Shown piece after piece: positions 44,503-55,085 of a stretch of DNA of 64,000 bases (positions within the stretch are counted from its first letter, which is position 1; each line of letters starts with the position of its first letter). The notes under the pieces are model-generated. The model was not told the origin of the DNA and ran no database searches. It worked only from the letters and a program-made list of their open reading frames with translations. The position numbers were made by a program, and so were the translations under genes. Location: the NCBI GenBank assembly GCA_029968055.1, contig JASCNX010000001.1, positions 682,001 through 746,000 on the forward strand, read 5' to 3'. Source of the stretch: Xenophilus aerolatus. Its GTDB lineage: Bacteria; Pseudomonadota; Gammaproteobacteria; Burkholderiales; Burkholderiaceae_C.

Positions 44503-45533
44503 CGGGCTGGCGCGCGGAGCTCTTCGGCTCGCCGGCGCGTGCCGCCGTGAGCCTGCTGCTGCTGGCCGCCCTGGGCTGGGCGGCCTGGCATGCCGTCGAC
44601 TGGGCGCTGCTCAACGCCGTGTTCCGGCCTGACGCGCAGGCCTGCCGCGCGGTGCACCACGGCGCCTGCTGGGGCGTGATCGCCGAGAAGTGGCGGCCGA
44701 TGCTCTTTGGCCGCTATCCCTACGAGGAACAGTGGCGGCCGGCCATCGCGGTCGCGCTGCTGTCGGCCGCGACCCTGCTGAGCGCCTGGCCGCGCTGCTG
44801 GCGCTGGTGGCTCGCGCCGCTGTGGCTGGGCACGCTGGCCGTTGCGGTGCTGCTGATGTTCGGCGGCGTGGCCGGGCTGTCGCAGGTGCCCACCAGCCGG
44901 TGGGGCGGCCTGCCGCTGACCATCGGCCTGGCTGTGGTCGGGCTGGCGCTGGCCTTTCCGCTGGCGCTGGTGCTCGCGCTCGCGCGGCGCGCACCCTGGC
45001 CGGCGGTGCGCGCCCTGGCGGCGACCTACGTGGAACTGATCCGCGGCGTGCCGCTGATCTCGGTGCTGTTCATGGCCTCGTACCTGCTGCCGCTGCTGTG
45101 GCCCGCGGGCTGGAAGCCCGACGTGCTGGTGCGCGTGCTGGCCGGCCTGAGCCTGTTCGTGGCGGCCTACTTGGCCGAGATCATCCGCGGCGGCCTGCAG
45201 GCCGTGCCGCACGGCCAGACCGAGGCGGCGATGGCGCTGGGCTTCGGCCGCTGGCCGGTGCAGCGCGACATCGTGCTGCCACAGGCGCTGCGCCTGGTCG
45301 TGCCGGCGCTGACCAACAACGTGGTGGGCACGCTCAAGGACACCTCGCTCGTCACCATCGTCGGCCTGTTCGAGCTGACCGGCGCGCTGGGCCTGGCGCT
45401 CGGCGGCGATCCGACCTGGCGGCCGTTCTACCTCGAGGGCTACCTCTTCATCGCGGCCGTCTATTGGGTGCTGTGCTTCGGGCTGTCGCGCTACAGCGCC
45501 TGGCTGGAGCGGCACCTGGCGAGTGCGCCCTGA
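44499..45533 (+). CDS. aapM: General L-amino acid ABC permease AapM
   Basis: A 344-residue permease partnering AapQ. The N-terminal part has four membrane segments before the HisM-type domain with VELIRGVPLISVLFMASYLLP (quoted in part) and the EAA loop AMALGFGRWPVQRDIVLPQ. Begins at GTG in a four-base overlap. In most genomes aapP, the ATPase, follows directly; here the next gene is hom, so the ATPase is not in this operon. Confidence 0.88.
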   Translation: MTGWRAELFGSPARAAVSLLLLAALGWAAWHAVDWALLNAVFRPDAQACRAVHHGACWGVIAEKWRPMLFGRYPYEEQWRPAIAVALLSAATLLSAWPRCWRWWLAPLWLGTLAVAVLLMFGGVAGLSQVPTSRWGGLPLTIGLAVVGLALAFPLALVLALARRAPWPAVRALAATYVELIRGVPLISVLFMASYLLPLLWPAGWKPDVLVRVLAGLSLFVAAYLAEIIRGGLQAVPHGQTEAAMALGFGRWPVQRDIVLPQALRLVVPALTNNVVGTLKDTSLVTIVGLFELTGALGLALGGDPTWRPFYLEGYLFIAAVYWVLCFGLSRYSAWLERHLASAP

Positions 45534-45542
45534 AACCCGGCC

Positions 45543-45548
45543 TATACT
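45543..45548 (+). promoter_or_regulatory. Possible -10 element for the hom leader
   Basis: TATACT stands ten bases after the aapM stop in a GC-rich stretch and matches the -10 consensus at 5 of 6 positions. No good -35 is seen at 16-18 bases. It would start a transcript near 45555, covering the whole leader and hom. Confidence 0.4.
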
Positions 45549-45644
45549 CGCCGCTCCATGCCGTGCCACCCGTTCCACCCCGCATCCGCCGCCCGTCCGG
45601 GCCGTGCGATGCCGTCCGCCGCGCGGCGGACACCGGACGCACGA

Positions 45645-45677
45645 ATGATGATTTCGATTACCACCACGGCCACCTGA
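45645..45677 (+). CDS. Threonine/isoleucine-rich leader peptide of hom
   Basis: A ten-codon reading frame, MMISITTTAT, upstream of homoserine dehydrogenase: two Ile codons and four Thr codons among its last eight. It resembles the E. coli thr leader (Thr and Ile run). The stop codon lies inside the first arm of the following hairpin, which is the arrangement used for translational attenuation. The same frame is open back to an ATG at 45558, so the peptide could be 39 residues long; the regulatory codons are the same. No strong ribosome site was seen. Confidence 0.6.
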   Translation: MMISITTTAT

Positions 45678-45770
45678 GCACGTGCAGGTGGCCCGTTCCG
45701 GCAGCCACCTGGTGATCGATCTTCCTCCGAACGACTGACCCACCCGGCCTGGCAGCCGGGTTTGTTTTTT
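45669..45770 (+). promoter_or_regulatory. Threonine attenuator-like leader with alternative hairpins and terminator
   Basis: Three eight-base segments lie in order: GCCACCTG (45669-45676, overlapping the leader peptide stop), its complement CAGGTGGC (45685-45692) and a second GCCACCTG (45704-45711). The middle one can pair with either neighbour. Then comes the terminator CCCGGC-CTGGCA-GCCGGG followed by TTTGTTTTTT (45743-45770) and the hom start at 45788. This is the classic layout for ribosome-controlled attenuation. How the 2:3 pairing would disturb the terminator is not clear, because segment 3 ends 31 bases before it. Confidence 0.6.
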
Positions 45771-45787
45771 GTCGTCAGGAGAAGTCC

Positions 45788-47149
45788 ATGTACCGCGATC
45801 CCGTTCCCGTCCTCGAAGCCACCGGCCTGCTGCCAGCCGCCACCCGTGCGTTGCGCGTGGGCATGATCGGCATCGGCACCGTGGGCGGCGGCACCTTCCG
45901 CGTGCTGGCGCGCAACCAGCGGCAGATCGCCGCACGCGCCGGGCGCGGCATCGAGATCGTGGCCGTGGCCGCGCGCGACCTCCAGCGGGCGGCGCGCATC
46001 GTCGGCCCCGAGGTGCCGGTCACGTCCGACCCCTTCGGGATCGCGACCCACCCCGGCGTCGATGTGGTGGTCGAGGTGGCCGGCGGGACGGGGGCAGCGC
46101 GCGACTGGGTGCTGTGCGCCATCGCGCACGGCAAGCATGTGGTGACCGCCAACAAGGCGCTGCTCGCGGTGCACGGCGAGGAGATCTTCGCCGCCGCGCG
46201 AGCTCGCGGCGTGGCCGTGGCCTACGAAGGCGCGGTGGCCGTGAGCATCCCGATCGTGAAGGCGCTGCGCGAGGGCCTGGCCGCCAACCGCGTCGAATGG
46301 CTGGCCGGCATCATCAACGGCACCAGCAACTTCATCCTGAGCAAGATGCGCGACGAGGGCGTGGGTTTCGCCGAGGCGCTGGGCGAGGCGCAGGCCCTGG
46401 GCTACGCCGAGGCGGACCCGGCCTTCGACGTGCAGGGCATCGACGCCGCCCACAAGCTCACGCTGCTGGCGGCCACCGCCTTCGGCATGCCGCTGCGCTT
46501 CGCCGAGGTGCACGTCGAGGGCATCGATGGCCTGGAGGCGGCCGACGTGCGCGGCGCCGAGCAGATGGGGTTTCGCATCAAGCTGCTGGGCGTGGCGCGC
46601 CGCACCCCCGAGGGCGTGGAACTGCGCGTGCAGCCGACACTGCTGCTGGCAACGCAGCTGCTGGCGCAGGTGAACGGCTCGATGAACGGCGTCATGGTCA
46701 AGGGCGACGCGGCAGGCGTGACGATGTACTACGGCGCCGGGGCCGGCGCGGAGCAGACCGCCTCGGCCGTCATCGCCGACCTGGTGGACCTGGCACGTCT
46801 CGATGGCGTGCCCCCGGCCCAGCAGGTGCCGCACCTGGGTGTGCATCCGCACGCCACCGAGGCGCTGCCGGTGCTGCCGCGCTCAGCGGCTCGCGGTGTG
46901 CGATGGCTGCGCGTGCCGCTGGTCGCCGGGCAGGAGCTGGTAGCGCTGCAGGCCGCGCTGGCGGCGCACGGCGTGTGGCTGCAGCGCGCGGTGTGGGCTG
47001 ACGACACGCCCGCCGCGGCGCCCGAGGCGCTGTGCCTCACGGAACCCCTCGTGCAGGCCATCCTGGACGACGCGCTGCGGGCGCTGGCCGCTCATCCCGG
47101 CGTGCGAGGCCCGGTCAAGGCGCTGCCCGTGGAGACGCTGGACGCTTGA
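45788..47149 (+). CDS. hom: Homoserine dehydrogenase
   Basis: A 453-residue enzyme reducing aspartate semialdehyde to homoserine, the branch-point precursor of threonine, methionine and isoleucine. The NAD(P) loop GMIGIGTVGGG lies at about 25-35, catalytic TANKALLA near 117 and NGTSNFILSKM near 177-187; an ACT-like regulatory region occupies the end (from about 360). The first 20 residues precede the Rossmann fold. ATG with an AGGAGA site. No thrC follows, unlike the usual hom-thrC pair; instead repeats and glnD. Probably controlled by the leader before it. Confidence 0.92.
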   Translation: MYRDPVPVLEATGLLPAATRALRVGMIGIGTVGGGTFRVLARNQRQIAARAGRGIEIVAVAARDLQRAARIVGPEVPVTSDPFGIATHPGVDVVVEVAGGTGAARDWVLCAIAHGKHVVTANKALLAVHGEEIFAAARARGVAVAYEGAVAVSIPIVKALREGLAANRVEWLAGIINGTSNFILSKMRDEGVGFAEALGEAQALGYAEADPAFDVQGIDAAHKLTLLAATAFGMPLRFAEVHVEGIDGLEAADVRGAEQMGFRIKLLGVARRTPEGVELRVQPTLLLATQLLAQVNGSMNGVMVKGDAAGVTMYYGAGAGAEQTASAVIADLVDLARLDGVPPAQQVPHLGVHPHATEALPVLPRSAARGVRWLRVPLVAGQELVALQAALAAHGVWLQRAVWADDTPAAAPEALCLTEPLVQAILDDALRALAAHPGVRGPVKALPVETLDA

Positions 47150-47160
47150 GAGGGTCGTTT

Positions 47161-47210
47161 GCTATTAATTCAATAGCTGCTCGCGCCCATGGGACGGGCG
47201 CTGCAGCCCG
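47161..47210. repeat. Small palindromic dispersed repeat, intergenic copy
   Basis: Starts with the palindrome GCTATTAATTCAATAGC, then TGCTCGCGCCCATGGGAC and GGGCGCTGCAG, which forms a second hairpin (GCGCCC/GGGCGC). A related copy occurs at 63750, at the 5' end of a gene. I have seen elements of this kind scattered through Comamonadaceae genomes; that is recollection, not a search. Confidence 0.7.
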
Positions 47211-47255
47211 ATTCGGCTCGAAGGCGATGTTCAGACCAAGCTGCGATCAAAGGTA

Positions 47256-47340
47256 CCGTTCGGGCTGAGCTCGGCCTGTCCTGAGCCAGTCGAAGGGTCG
47301 AAGCCCCTGCACAGCGCCTCGACAAGCTCAGCGTGAACGG
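47256..47340. repeat. Palindromic intergenic repeat, copy 2
   Basis: The outer ends CCGTTCGGGCTGAGC and GCTCAGCGTGAACGG match the ends of the element at 2321-2380. The centre is longer (85 bases) and contains an extra CTGTCCTGAGCCAGTCGAAG. It lies between hom and the convergent glnD and would form a hairpin on either strand. Confidence 0.8.
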
Positions 47341-47367
47341 ATCTCTATCCTTGAACGCAATCCGGTA

Positions 47368-49989
47368 CTAGGCGTCGAGCGCCTCGAGCAGCTCCGTCTC
47401 GATCGCGAGCTGCGCCTTCTGCCCCTGCAGCTCGGGCCCGCTGATGAGGAAGCTGTCCTCCACCCGCTCGCCCAGCGTGCTGACCTTGGCCAGCTGCAGG
47501 TTCAGGTGGTGCCGCGCGAGCACGCGCGCCACCGAGTAGAGCAGCCCGACCCGGTCGCTGGCCGAGATGCTCAACAGCCAGCGCTGCGCCTTCTCGTCGG
47601 GCGTGAGGTTGACGCGCGGGCGGATGGGGAAGCTCTTGACCCGTCGCGACACCCGCCCGCGGCTGGGTGGCGGCAGCTCGCCGGCGGCGTTGAGCGTCAG
47701 GGAGAGGTCGGTCTCGACCATGCTGATCAGCTCGCGGTAGTGCTCGGGCAGGAAGGTGGTCACCACCTGGAAGGTGTCGAGCGCGTAACCGTTGCTGGCC
47801 GTGTGCACGCGCGCGTCCAGGATGCTGAAGGACGCCTGGTCGAAGTAGCCGCAGATGCGCGCGAAGAGGTCCGGCTGGTCGGGCGTGTAGACCACCACCT
47901 GCAGCCCCTCGCCCAGCGGCGACAGCCGCGCGCGCACGATGGCCGGCGCATGCGGGTCGACCGGCACGTTCTTGGGCGGCACGAAGCGCGACAGCTTCTT
48001 GGCGTGCCAGGCGATCTCGCCCGCGTCGTGCCGCATGAAGTAGCCCACGTCCAGCGTGTCCCACAGCGCCTTGTGCGCGTCGAAGGGCAGGGCGTTCAGC
48101 TTGATCTCGGCCAGCGCCTCGCGCTTGCGGGCCTCGACCTCGGCGTCGGGGTCGGGCATGCGGCCGCCGAGCACGCGCGAGGTGAAGCGGTACAGGTCTT
48201 CCAGCAGCTTGCCCTTCCAGGCGTTCCACACCCGCGGCGAGGTTCCGCGGATGTCGGCCACCGTGAGCAGGTACAGGGCGGTGAGGTAGCGCTCGTTGCC
48301 CACGCGGCGCGCGAAGGCGGCGATCACCTCGGGGTCGGACAGGTCCTGCTTCTGCGCCACGGTGCTCATGACCAAATGCTCGGAGACCAGGAACTCGATG
48401 AGCTTGGAGTCTTCACGCTCGATGCCGTGCTGCCTGCAGAAGCGGTGCACGTCGCGCGCGCCCAGCTCCGAGTGGTCGCCGCCGCGGCCTTTGGCGATGT
48501 CGTGGAAAAGCGCCGCGACGTAGAGGATCCAGGGCTTGTCCCAGCCGGCCGCCAGCTGCGAGCAGAACGGGTACTCGTGCGCGTGCTCGGCGATGAAGAA
48601 GCGCCGCACGTTGCGCAGCACCATCAGGATGTGCTGGTCCACGGTATAGACGTGGAACAGGTCGTGCTGCATCTGCCCCACGATCTTGCGGAACACGCGC
48701 AGGTAGCGGCCCAGCACCGAGGTCTGGTTCATGAGCCGCATGGCATGCGTGATGCCGCGCGGCTCCACCAGCATGCGCATGAAGGTCACGTGGTTGACGT
48801 GGTCGTTGCTGAAGCGACTGTCCATGACGTGGCGCGCGTTGTAGAGCGCGCGCAGCGTGCGGGCCGACAGGCCGTTGACACCCACGGTCTTCTGGTAGAG
48901 CAGGAAGGTTTCGAGGATCGCATGCGGCTCGCGGATGTACAGGTCGTCGCTCGCCACCTCGATGGTCCCGGCCTTCTCGAAGAAGCGGTCGTTGATGCGG
49001 GTCAGCGCGGCCGACTGCGGATTGAGCCGCTCGGCGATGTTGAGCATCAGGATCTCGGTGAGCTGCGTCACCGCCTTGGCCGCCCAGTAGTAGCGGCGCA
49101 TCAGCGCCTCGCTGGACTTGCGCTGGCCGCCCTCGTAGCCGAAGGTGCTGGCGACGGCGGTCTGCAGGTCGAACACCAGCCGGTCCTCGCGCCGATTGGC
49201 CACCACGTGCAACCGTGCGCGGATCAGCGACAGCGTCGCCTCGTTGCGCTTGAGCTGCAGCACCTCGAAGGGTGTGGCCAGGCCGTTCTTCGCGTAGTCG
49301 TCCCAGCGCTGGCCGAAGCCCGCTGCCTGCGCCACCCAGCGCACGGTCTGCAGGTCGCGCAGGCCGCCCGGCGACTCCTTGCAGTTCGGCTCGAGTGCGT
49401 AGGGCGTGTCGTCGTACTTGTGATGGCGGTGCCGCATCTCCTGGGACTTGGCGGCGAAGAAGGTCTGCGGGTCGATGCTGCCGTCGAAGCGCTGGCGGAA
49501 CTCCTCGTACAGGCGCCGGTTGCCGGTGATCAGGCGCGACTCCAGCAGCGAGGTCTGCACGGTCACGTCCTTGGCCGCCTCGGCCAGGCACTCGTCGACG
49601 CTGCGCACGCTGGAGCCGATCTCCAGGCCCGCGTCCCAGCAGCAGCCGATGAAGGCTTCCAGGCGTTGCGGGGCGATGCCGCCGGTGTCGCCATCGACCG
49701 CACCGTCGGGTGCCGAGGGCAGCAGCAGCAGCACGTCGACATCGGAGTAGGGAAACAGCTCGCCCCGGCCGTAGCCGCCCACCGCCACCAGCGCCAGGGA
49801 CTGGCCGAAGCCCGCGTCCTGCCACAGGGCGCGCAGCGCCTCGTCGGCCGCGCCGGCCATGCCGCGCAGGAGGCTGTGGATGTTGCGCACGCCGTTGGGC
49901 GAGCGCAGCCGGTCGAACAGGGCGCTCTTGCGCGTGCGCAACTCGTCGCGCAGCGTGGCGGGCAGGTCGACAACCACGGAAAAGGCCAT
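47368..49989 (-). CDS. glnD: PII uridylyltransferase/uridylyl-removing enzyme
   Basis: An 873-residue nitrogen sensor that uridylylates PII protein when glutamine is low and removes UMP when it is high. The nucleotidyltransferase domain has [17 protein letters not shown] (from residue 71; D83 and D85), the PII-UR helical part follows, the HD hydrolase motif [12 protein letters not shown] is near residue 487, and two ACT domains (about 690-780 and 795-873) bind glutamine. It follows map, 62 bases downstream, an order common in betaproteobacteria. Confidence 0.95.
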   Translation of the reverse strand: MAFSVVVDLPATLRDELRTRKSALFDRLRSPNGVRNIHSLLRGMAGAADEALRALWQDAGFGQSLALVAVGGYGRGELFPYSDVDVLLLLPSAPDGAVDGDTGGIAPQRLEAFIGCCWDAGLEIGSSVRSVDECLAEAAKDVTVQTSLLESRLITGNRRLYEEFRQRFDGSIDPQTFFAAKSQEMRHRHHKYDDTPYALEPNCKESPGGLRDLQTVRWVAQAAGFGQRWDDYAKNGLATPFEVLQLKRNEATLSLIRARLHVVANRREDRLVFDLQTAVASTFGYEGGQRKSSEALMRRYYWAAKAVTQLTEILMLNIAERLNPQSAALTRINDRFFEKAGTIEVASDDLYIREPHAILETFLLYQKTVGVNGLSARTLRALYNARHVMDSRFSNDHVNHVTFMRMLVEPRGITHAMRLMNQTSVLGRYLRVFRKIVGQMQHDLFHVYTVDQHILMVLRNVRRFFIAEHAHEYPFCSQLAAGWDKPWILYVAALFHDIAKGRGGDHSELGARDVHRFCRQHGIEREDSKLIEFLVSEHLVMSTVAQKQDLSDPEVIAAFARRVGNERYLTALYLLTVADIRGTSPRVWNAWKGKLLEDLYRFTSRVLGGRMPDPDAEVEARKREALAEIKLNALPFDAHKALWDTLDVGYFMRHDAGEIAWHAKKLSRFVPPKNVPVDPHAPAIVRARLSPLGEGLQVVVYTPDQPDLFARICGYFDQASFSILDARVHTASNGYALDTFQVVTTFLPEHYRELISMVETDLSLTLNAAGELPPPSRGRVSRRVKSFPIRPRVNLTPDEKAQRWLLSISASDRVGLLYSVARVLARHHLNLQLAKVSTLGERVEDSFLISGPELQGQKAQLAIETELLEALDA

Positions 49990-50051
49990 GCGTCAGCCTC
50001 GCGGACCGTGGGCCGGCGCGTGGCGCGGCGCAGCGATGGGCGTGCGCACGG

Positions 50052-50870
50052 TCAGCCGGCGGTCACGAAGGCCGGCGGCGGCGGGCTGCCTGCCGAGAGC
50101 GTGAGCACCTCGTAGCCGGTGTCGGTGACCAGCACCGTGTGCTCCCATTGCGCCGACAGCGAGCGGTCGCGGGTGACGATGGTCCAGCCGTCGTACTTGC
50201 CGGCCTTGTGGTCTTCCTTGATGTCGCGCTTGCCCAGGTTGATCATGGGCTCGATGGTGAAGATCATGCCGGGCTTGAGTTCCTCCATCGTGCCCGGACG
50301 GCCGTAGTGCAGCACCTGCGGCTCGGCATGGAAGGTGCGGCCCACGCCGTGGCCGCAGAACTCGCGCACCACCGAGTAGCCGTTGCCCTCGGCGAACTTC
50401 TGGATCGCATGGCCCACGTCGCCCAGGTGCGCGCCGGGCCTGACCTGCAGGATGCCGTGCCACATGGCCTCGAAGGTGACCTGGCACAGCCGCTTGGCCG
50501 CGATGGACGCATCGCCCACCACGAACATCCGGCTGTTGTCGCCGAACCAGCCGTTGTAGATCACGGTGACATCGATGTTCATGATGTCGCCCTTCTTCAG
50601 GGGCTTGTCGTCGGGGATGCCGTGGCACACCACATGGTTGACCGACGTGCACAGCGACTTCGGGAAGGGCACGCTGCTGGCGCCCATGTAGCCCACCGTG
50701 GCCGAGGTGGTGCCCTGCTTGACCATGTATTCGGCGGCAAGGCGGTCGATCTCGTTGGTCGTGACGCCTGGCTTCACGAAGGGCGTGAGGTAGTCCAGCA
50801 CTTCGGAAGCGAGCCGGCAGGCCGTGCGCATGTCGCCCAGGCTGGCCGGATCGTGGTAGATGATGCTCAT
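50052..50870 (-). CDS. map: Methionine aminopeptidase, type I
   Basis: A 272-residue metalloprotease removing N-terminal methionine. Substrate His is in VVCHGIPDD (about residue 84), and the metal ligands appear in order: [14 protein letters not shown] (two Asp), GHGVGRTFH (His), FTIEPM and WEHTVLV (Glu). The start at 50870 (MSIIYHD) is as in the family; the frame is open 25 codons further. Divergent from purL with 110 bases between them. Confidence 0.94.
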   Translation of the reverse strand: MSIIYHDPASLGDMRTACRLASEVLDYLTPFVKPGVTTNEIDRLAAEYMVKQGTTSATVGYMGASSVPFPKSLCTSVNHVVCHGIPDDKPLKKGDIMNIDVTVIYNGWFGDNSRMFVVGDASIAAKRLCQVTFEAMWHGILQVRPGAHLGDVGHAIQKFAEGNGYSVVREFCGHGVGRTFHAEPQVLHYGRPGTMEELKPGMIFTIEPMINLGKRDIKEDHKAGKYDGWTIVTRDRSLSAQWEHTVLVTDTGYEVLTLSAGSPPPPAFVTAG

Positions 50871-50980
50871 CCCGCGATTATCCCATTCGGCCCGTAAAAT
50901 GCCGGGTTCTCCCGGATGGCCCCAGTCAGCGGTCGTCCGGCGCAAATCTCCATCTTCTGCCGGCCCCAGGCCCCAACACC

Positions 50981-53900
50981 GTGACGCTGCCCGCCCACAC
51001 CGCCACCCCCGTCGTGACTGTTTTCGAGGGGGGCGCGGCGCTGAGCGACTTCCGGGCGCGCCAGTTGCTGCCCCGGCTGCAGGCCATCGAGCCCAGGATC
51101 ACGGGCTTGAACGCGCGCTTCGTGCACCTGGTGCTGACCGAGATGGCGCTCGACGCCGCGGCCCGCGACCGGTTCGCGGCGCTGCTGACCTATGGCGACC
51201 CCTTCGACGCCGGCATCGCGGACGGTGCCAGCCTGGTCGTCACGCCGCGCCTGGGCACCGTCTCGCCCTGGGCCTCGAAGGCCACCGACATCGCCCACAA
51301 CTGCGGCCTGGCGGTGCGCCGGGTGGAGCGCGTGACGCAGTACTTCGTCCACCTCAAGGCGCCGCTGCTGGGCAAGGCGCCGGTGCTCGAAGGCCAGGCG
51401 CTGGCCGCGGTGGCCGGCCTGCTGCACGACCGCATGACCGAGTCGGTGCTACCGACGCTGGAAAACGCCGCGGCGCTCTTTGCCGAGCTGCCGCCGCAGC
51501 CGATGGCGCACGTCGACGTGCTGGCCGGCGGCCGGGCGGCGCTGGAGGCGGCCAACACCGGTTTCGGCCTCGCGCTGGCCGAGGACGAGATCGACTACCT
51601 GGTCGACGCCTTCACCAAGCTGGGCCGCAACCCGACCGACGTCGAGCTGATGATGTTCGCGCAGGCCAACAGCGAGCACTGCCGGCACAAGATCTTCAAC
51701 GCCGAGTTCACCATCGATGGCGTGCGCCAGGACAAGAGCCTGTTCGGCATGATCCGTCACACGCACGCCACGAACCCGCAGCACACCGTCATCGCCTACG
51801 CCGACAACGCCTCGGTGATGGAAGGCCACGCGATCGAGCGGTTCATGGCGCGATCGGCGGCCGGTGCGGGCGAGGCAGCGGCGCCGAGCTACGAAAAGGA
51901 CAGCGCCACGCACCATGTGCTGATGAAGGTGGAGACGCACAACCATCCGACGGCGATCTCGCCCTTCCCGGGCGCGTCCACCGGCGCCGGTGGCGAGATC
52001 CGCGACGAGGGCGCCACGGGCCGCGGCTCCAAGCCCAAGGCCGGGCTGACCGGTTTCACGGTGTCCAAAATGTGGGATGGCAGCTTCGGCAAGCCCGAGC
52101 ACATCGCCAGCCCGCTGCAGATCATGACCGAGGGCCCGCTGGGCGGCGCGGCCTTCAACAACGAATTCGGCCGGCCCAACCTGCTGGGCTACTTCCGCGA
52201 GTACGAGCAGACGGTGGCCAGCGACGTCGACACGCTGCAGCGCGGCTACCACAAGCCCATCATGATCGCGGGCGGCCTGGGCCAGATCGACGCCATCCAG
52301 ACGAAGAAGATCGCGTTCCCCGCCGGCACGCTTCTGATCCAGCTGGGGGGTCCCGGCATGCGCATCGGCATGGGCGGCGGCGCGGCCAGCTCGATGGCCA
52401 CCGGTGCCAACGCGGCCGAACTCGACTTCGACTCGGTGCAGCGCGGCAATCCCGAGATCGAGCGCCGGGCGCAGGAGGTCATCAACCACTGCTGGCAGCA
52501 GGGCGAGGCGAATCCGATCCTGGCGATCCACGACGTCGGTGCCGGCGGCCTGTCCAACGCCTTCCCCGAGCTGACCAACGACGCCGGCCGTGGCGCGCGC
52601 TTCGACCTGCGCGCCGTGCCGCTCGAAGAGACGGGCCTCGCGCCCAAGGAGATCTGGAGCAACGAGAGCCAGGAACGCTACGTGCTGGCCATCGCGCCGG
52701 AATCGCTGGAGCAGTTCCGTGCCTTCTGCGAGCGCGAGCGCTGCCCCTTCGCGGTGGTCGGCGTGGCGACCGAGGAGCGTCAACTGAAAGTGGTCGACGA
52801 GACGGCAGGCGCCACGGACCAGCCGGTCGACATGCCGATGGACGTGCTGCTGGGCAAGCCGCCGAAGATGCACCGCGACGTGAAGGCGATCCGCCGCCGC
52901 TTCGAGCCCCTCGAACTCACCGGCGTCGAGCTGCGCAAGGCCGCCATCGACGTGCTCTCGCACCCCACCGTCGCGTCCAAGCGCTTCCTCGTCACCATCG
53001 GCGACCGCACCGTGGGCGGCCTGAGCCACCGCGACCAGATGGTCGGCCCCTGGCAGGTGCCGGTGGCCGACTGCGCTGTCACGCTGGCCGACTACCAGGG
53101 CTTCGCCGGCGAGGCGATGAGCATGGGCGAACGCACGCCGCTCGCGGCGATGGACGCGGCTGCCTCCGGCCGCATGGCCGTCGCCGAGGCCATCACCAAC
53201 TTGCTTGCCGCGCCGATCGAACTGAAGCGCGTGAAGCTCTCGGCCAACTGGATGGCCGCCTGCGGCGAGCCCGGCGAGGACGCGGCGCTGTACGAGACCG
53301 TGAAGGCCGTCGGCATGGAACTGTGCCCGGCGCTGGGTGTGTCCATTCCCGTCGGCAAGGATTCGCTGTCCATGCGCACCCAATGGGAAGAGGGCGGCGA
53401 GAAGAGGAAGGTCAGCTCCCCCGTGAGCCTGATCGTCACGGCCTTCGCCAGCCTCGACGACGTGCGGGGCACGCTCACGCCGCAGCTCGATGCCGCCGCG
53501 GACGACACCACCCTGGTGCTCATCGACCTCGGCCGCGGCCAGCACCGCATGGGCGGCAGCATCCTTGCGCAGACGTTGAACCAGACCGGCGACCGCGTGC
53601 CCGACCTGGACGACCCGCAGTTGCTCGTCAAGCTCGTCGACGCGGTGAACCAGTTGCGTGCCGAGGGCAAGATCCTCGCCATGCACGACCGCAGCGACGG
53701 CGGCCTGTTCGCCACCGCCGCCGAGATGGCCTTCGCCGGCCACGTGGGCGTGGCGCTGAACGTCGACCTGCTGGTCACCGAGGGCGACGGCATCTCTGAC
53801 AGCCGCATGGAGACCGGCGACGCCAAGAACTGGGCACAGCAGGTCGGCGCGCGGCGCGAGGAACTCACCCTCAAGGCCCTGTTCAGCGAGGAGCTGGGCA

Positions 53901-55018
53901 TGGTGCTGCAGGTGCGCACCGCCGAGCGCAACGCCGTCATGCAGACGCTGCGCGCGCACGGCCTCTCGGCCTTCAGCCACTTCGTCGGCAAGACGCGCCC
54001 GCAGAGCTCGCCGCTCGAGGTCGGCAAGGGCAAGCTCGAGGTGTGGCGCGACACCAAGGCCGTGTTCAGCGTCACGCTGGCCGACCTGCACCAGGTCTGG
54101 GACAGCGTGAGCTGGAAGATCTGCCGCGAGCGCGACAACCCCGAATGCGCCGACGCCGAGCACGCCGCGGCCGGCGATCCGAACGACCCCGGGGCGCACG
54201 TCCTGCTGGCACCGGGCGCGACGGACGACGTGGCGGCGCCTTTCCTCGGGCTGGCCCGGCCCAAGGTCGCGATCCTGCGCGAGCAGGGCGTCAACTCGCA
54301 TGTCGAGATGGCCTACGCCTTCACCGAGGCCGGCTTCGAGGCCTACGACGTGCACATGACCGACCTGCAGGCCGGCCGCGCCGACCTGGCCGACTTCAAG
54401 GGCGTGGTCGCCTGCGGCGGCTTCAGCTACGGCGACACGCTGGGCGCCGGCATCGGCTGGGCCCGCAGCATCACCTTCAACCCGGCGCTGGCCGAGCAGT
54501 TCGCGCGCTTCTTCGGCCGCGCCGACACCTTCGGCCTGGGCGTGTGCAACGGCTGCCAGATGTTCGCCGAGCTGGCCGACATCATCCTGGGCGCGCAGGA
54601 CTGGCCGCGCTTCACCACCAACCGCAGCGAGCGTTTCGAGGCGCGGCTGTCGATGGTCGAGGTGCTCGAGTCGCCCAGCCTGTTCTTCCAGGGCCTGGCC
54701 GGCAGCCGACTGCCGATCGCGGTGGCGCATGGCGAGGGCTACGCCAACTTCAAGTACCGCGGCAATGCCGACAAGGCCATCGCAGCCATGCGCTTCGTCG
54801 ACAACACCGGTGCTGCGACCGAGCGCTACCCGTTCAACCCCAACGGCAGCCCGGCAGGCCTCACGGCGGTCACCACGGCCGACGGCCGCTTCACGGCCAT
54901 GATGCCCCACCCGGAGCGCGTGTTCCGCAACGTGCAGATGAGCTGGACCTCGGGCGACGTGAGCGCGCCGAGCCCCTGGATGCGCCTGTGGCGCAACGCG
55001 CGGCGCTGGGTGGGCTGA
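50981..55018 (+). CDS. purL: Phosphoribosylformylglycinamidine synthase, large single-chain form
   Basis: A 1345-residue enzyme for the fourth purine step, converting FGAR to FGAM with ATP and glutamine. The large proteobacterial form is present: N-terminal PurS-like domain, a linker ([22 protein letters not shown], quoted in part), two AIRS-type halves ([21 protein letters not shown], quoted in part, near residue 320) and a C-terminal glutaminase with nucleophile C1189 in GVCNGCQMF. The GTG at 50981 gives the usual short N-terminus. Stands alone and is followed by a terminator. Confidence 0.95.
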   Translation: MTLPAHTATPVVTVFEGGAALSDFRARQLLPRLQAIEPRITGLNARFVHLVLTEMALDAAARDRFAALLTYGDPFDAGIADGASLVVTPRLGTVSPWASKATDIAHNCGLAVRRVERVTQYFVHLKAPLLGKAPVLEGQALAAVAGLLHDRMTESVLPTLENAAALFAELPPQPMAHVDVLAGGRAALEAANTGFGLALAEDEIDYLVDAFTKLGRNPTDVELMMFAQANSEHCRHKIFNAEFTIDGVRQDKSLFGMIRHTHATNPQHTVIAYADNASVMEGHAIERFMARSAAGAGEAAAPSYEKDSATHHVLMKVETHNHPTAISPFPGASTGAGGEIRDEGATGRGSKPKAGLTGFTVSKMWDGSFGKPEHIASPLQIMTEGPLGGAAFNNEFGRPNLLGYFREYEQTVASDVDTLQRGYHKPIMIAGGLGQIDAIQTKKIAFPAGTLLIQLGGPGMRIGMGGGAASSMATGANAAELDFDSVQRGNPEIERRAQEVINHCWQQGEANPILAIHDVGAGGLSNAFPELTNDAGRGARFDLRAVPLEETGLAPKEIWSNESQERYVLAIAPESLEQFRAFCERERCPFAVVGVATEERQLKVVDETAGATDQPVDMPMDVLLGKPPKMHRDVKAIRRRFEPLELTGVELRKAAIDVLSHPTVASKRFLVTIGDRTVGGLSHRDQMVGPWQVPVADCAVTLADYQGFAGEAMSMGERTPLAAMDAAASGRMAVAEAITNLLAAPIELKRVKLSANWMAACGEPGEDAALYETVKAVGMELCPALGVSIPVGKDSLSMRTQWEEGGEKRKVSSPVSLIVTAFASLDDVRGTLTPQLDAAADDTTLVLIDLGRGQHRMGGSILAQTLNQTGDRVPDLDDPQLLVKLVDAVNQLRAEGKILAMHDRSDGGLFATAAEMAFAGHVGVALNVDLLVTEGDGISDSRMETGDAKNWAQQVGARREELTLKALFSEELGMVLQVRTAERNAVMQTLRAHGLSAFSHFVGKTRPQSSPLEVGKGKLEVWRDTKAVFSVTLADLHQVWDSVSWKICRERDNPECADAEHAAAGDPNDPGAHVLLAPGATDDVAAPFLGLARPKVAILREQGVNSHVEMAYAFTEAGFEAYDVHMTDLQAGRADLADFKGVVACGGFSYGDTLGAGIGWARSITFNPALAEQFARFFGRADTFGLGVCNGCQMFAELADIILGAQDWPRFTTNRSERFEARLSMVEVLESPSLFFQGLAGSRLPIAVAHGEGYANFKYRGNADKAIAAMRFVDNTGAATERYPFNPNGSPAGLTAVTTADGRFTAMMPHPERVFRNVQMSWTSGDVSAPSPWMRLWRNARRWVG

Positions 55019-55030
55019 GTTGAAAAAGAA

Positions 55031-55058
55031 AAGCGGCCCGCGGGCCGCTTCTTCTTTT
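55031..55058. terminator. Bidirectional terminator between purL and ppiC
   Basis: Stem AAGCGGCCC / GGGCCGCTT with a GC loop, preceded by AAAAAGAA and followed by CTTCTTTTG. The A- and T-runs suit both convergent genes. Confidence 0.88.
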
Positions 55059-55085
55059 GTGGTGGGCGCGCAGCGCGCGCCGGCC

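Noticed and set aside
45558-45677. A 39-codon leader protein beginning at 45558 as the true leader
   Set aside because: In frame with the short peptide, but the first 29 codons are Arg/Pro/Ala-rich and uninformative; the short form explains the regulation. Kept as an alternative only.
51449-54910. An 1153-codon minus-strand frame opposite purL
   Set aside because: Antisense of a certain gene; no motif.
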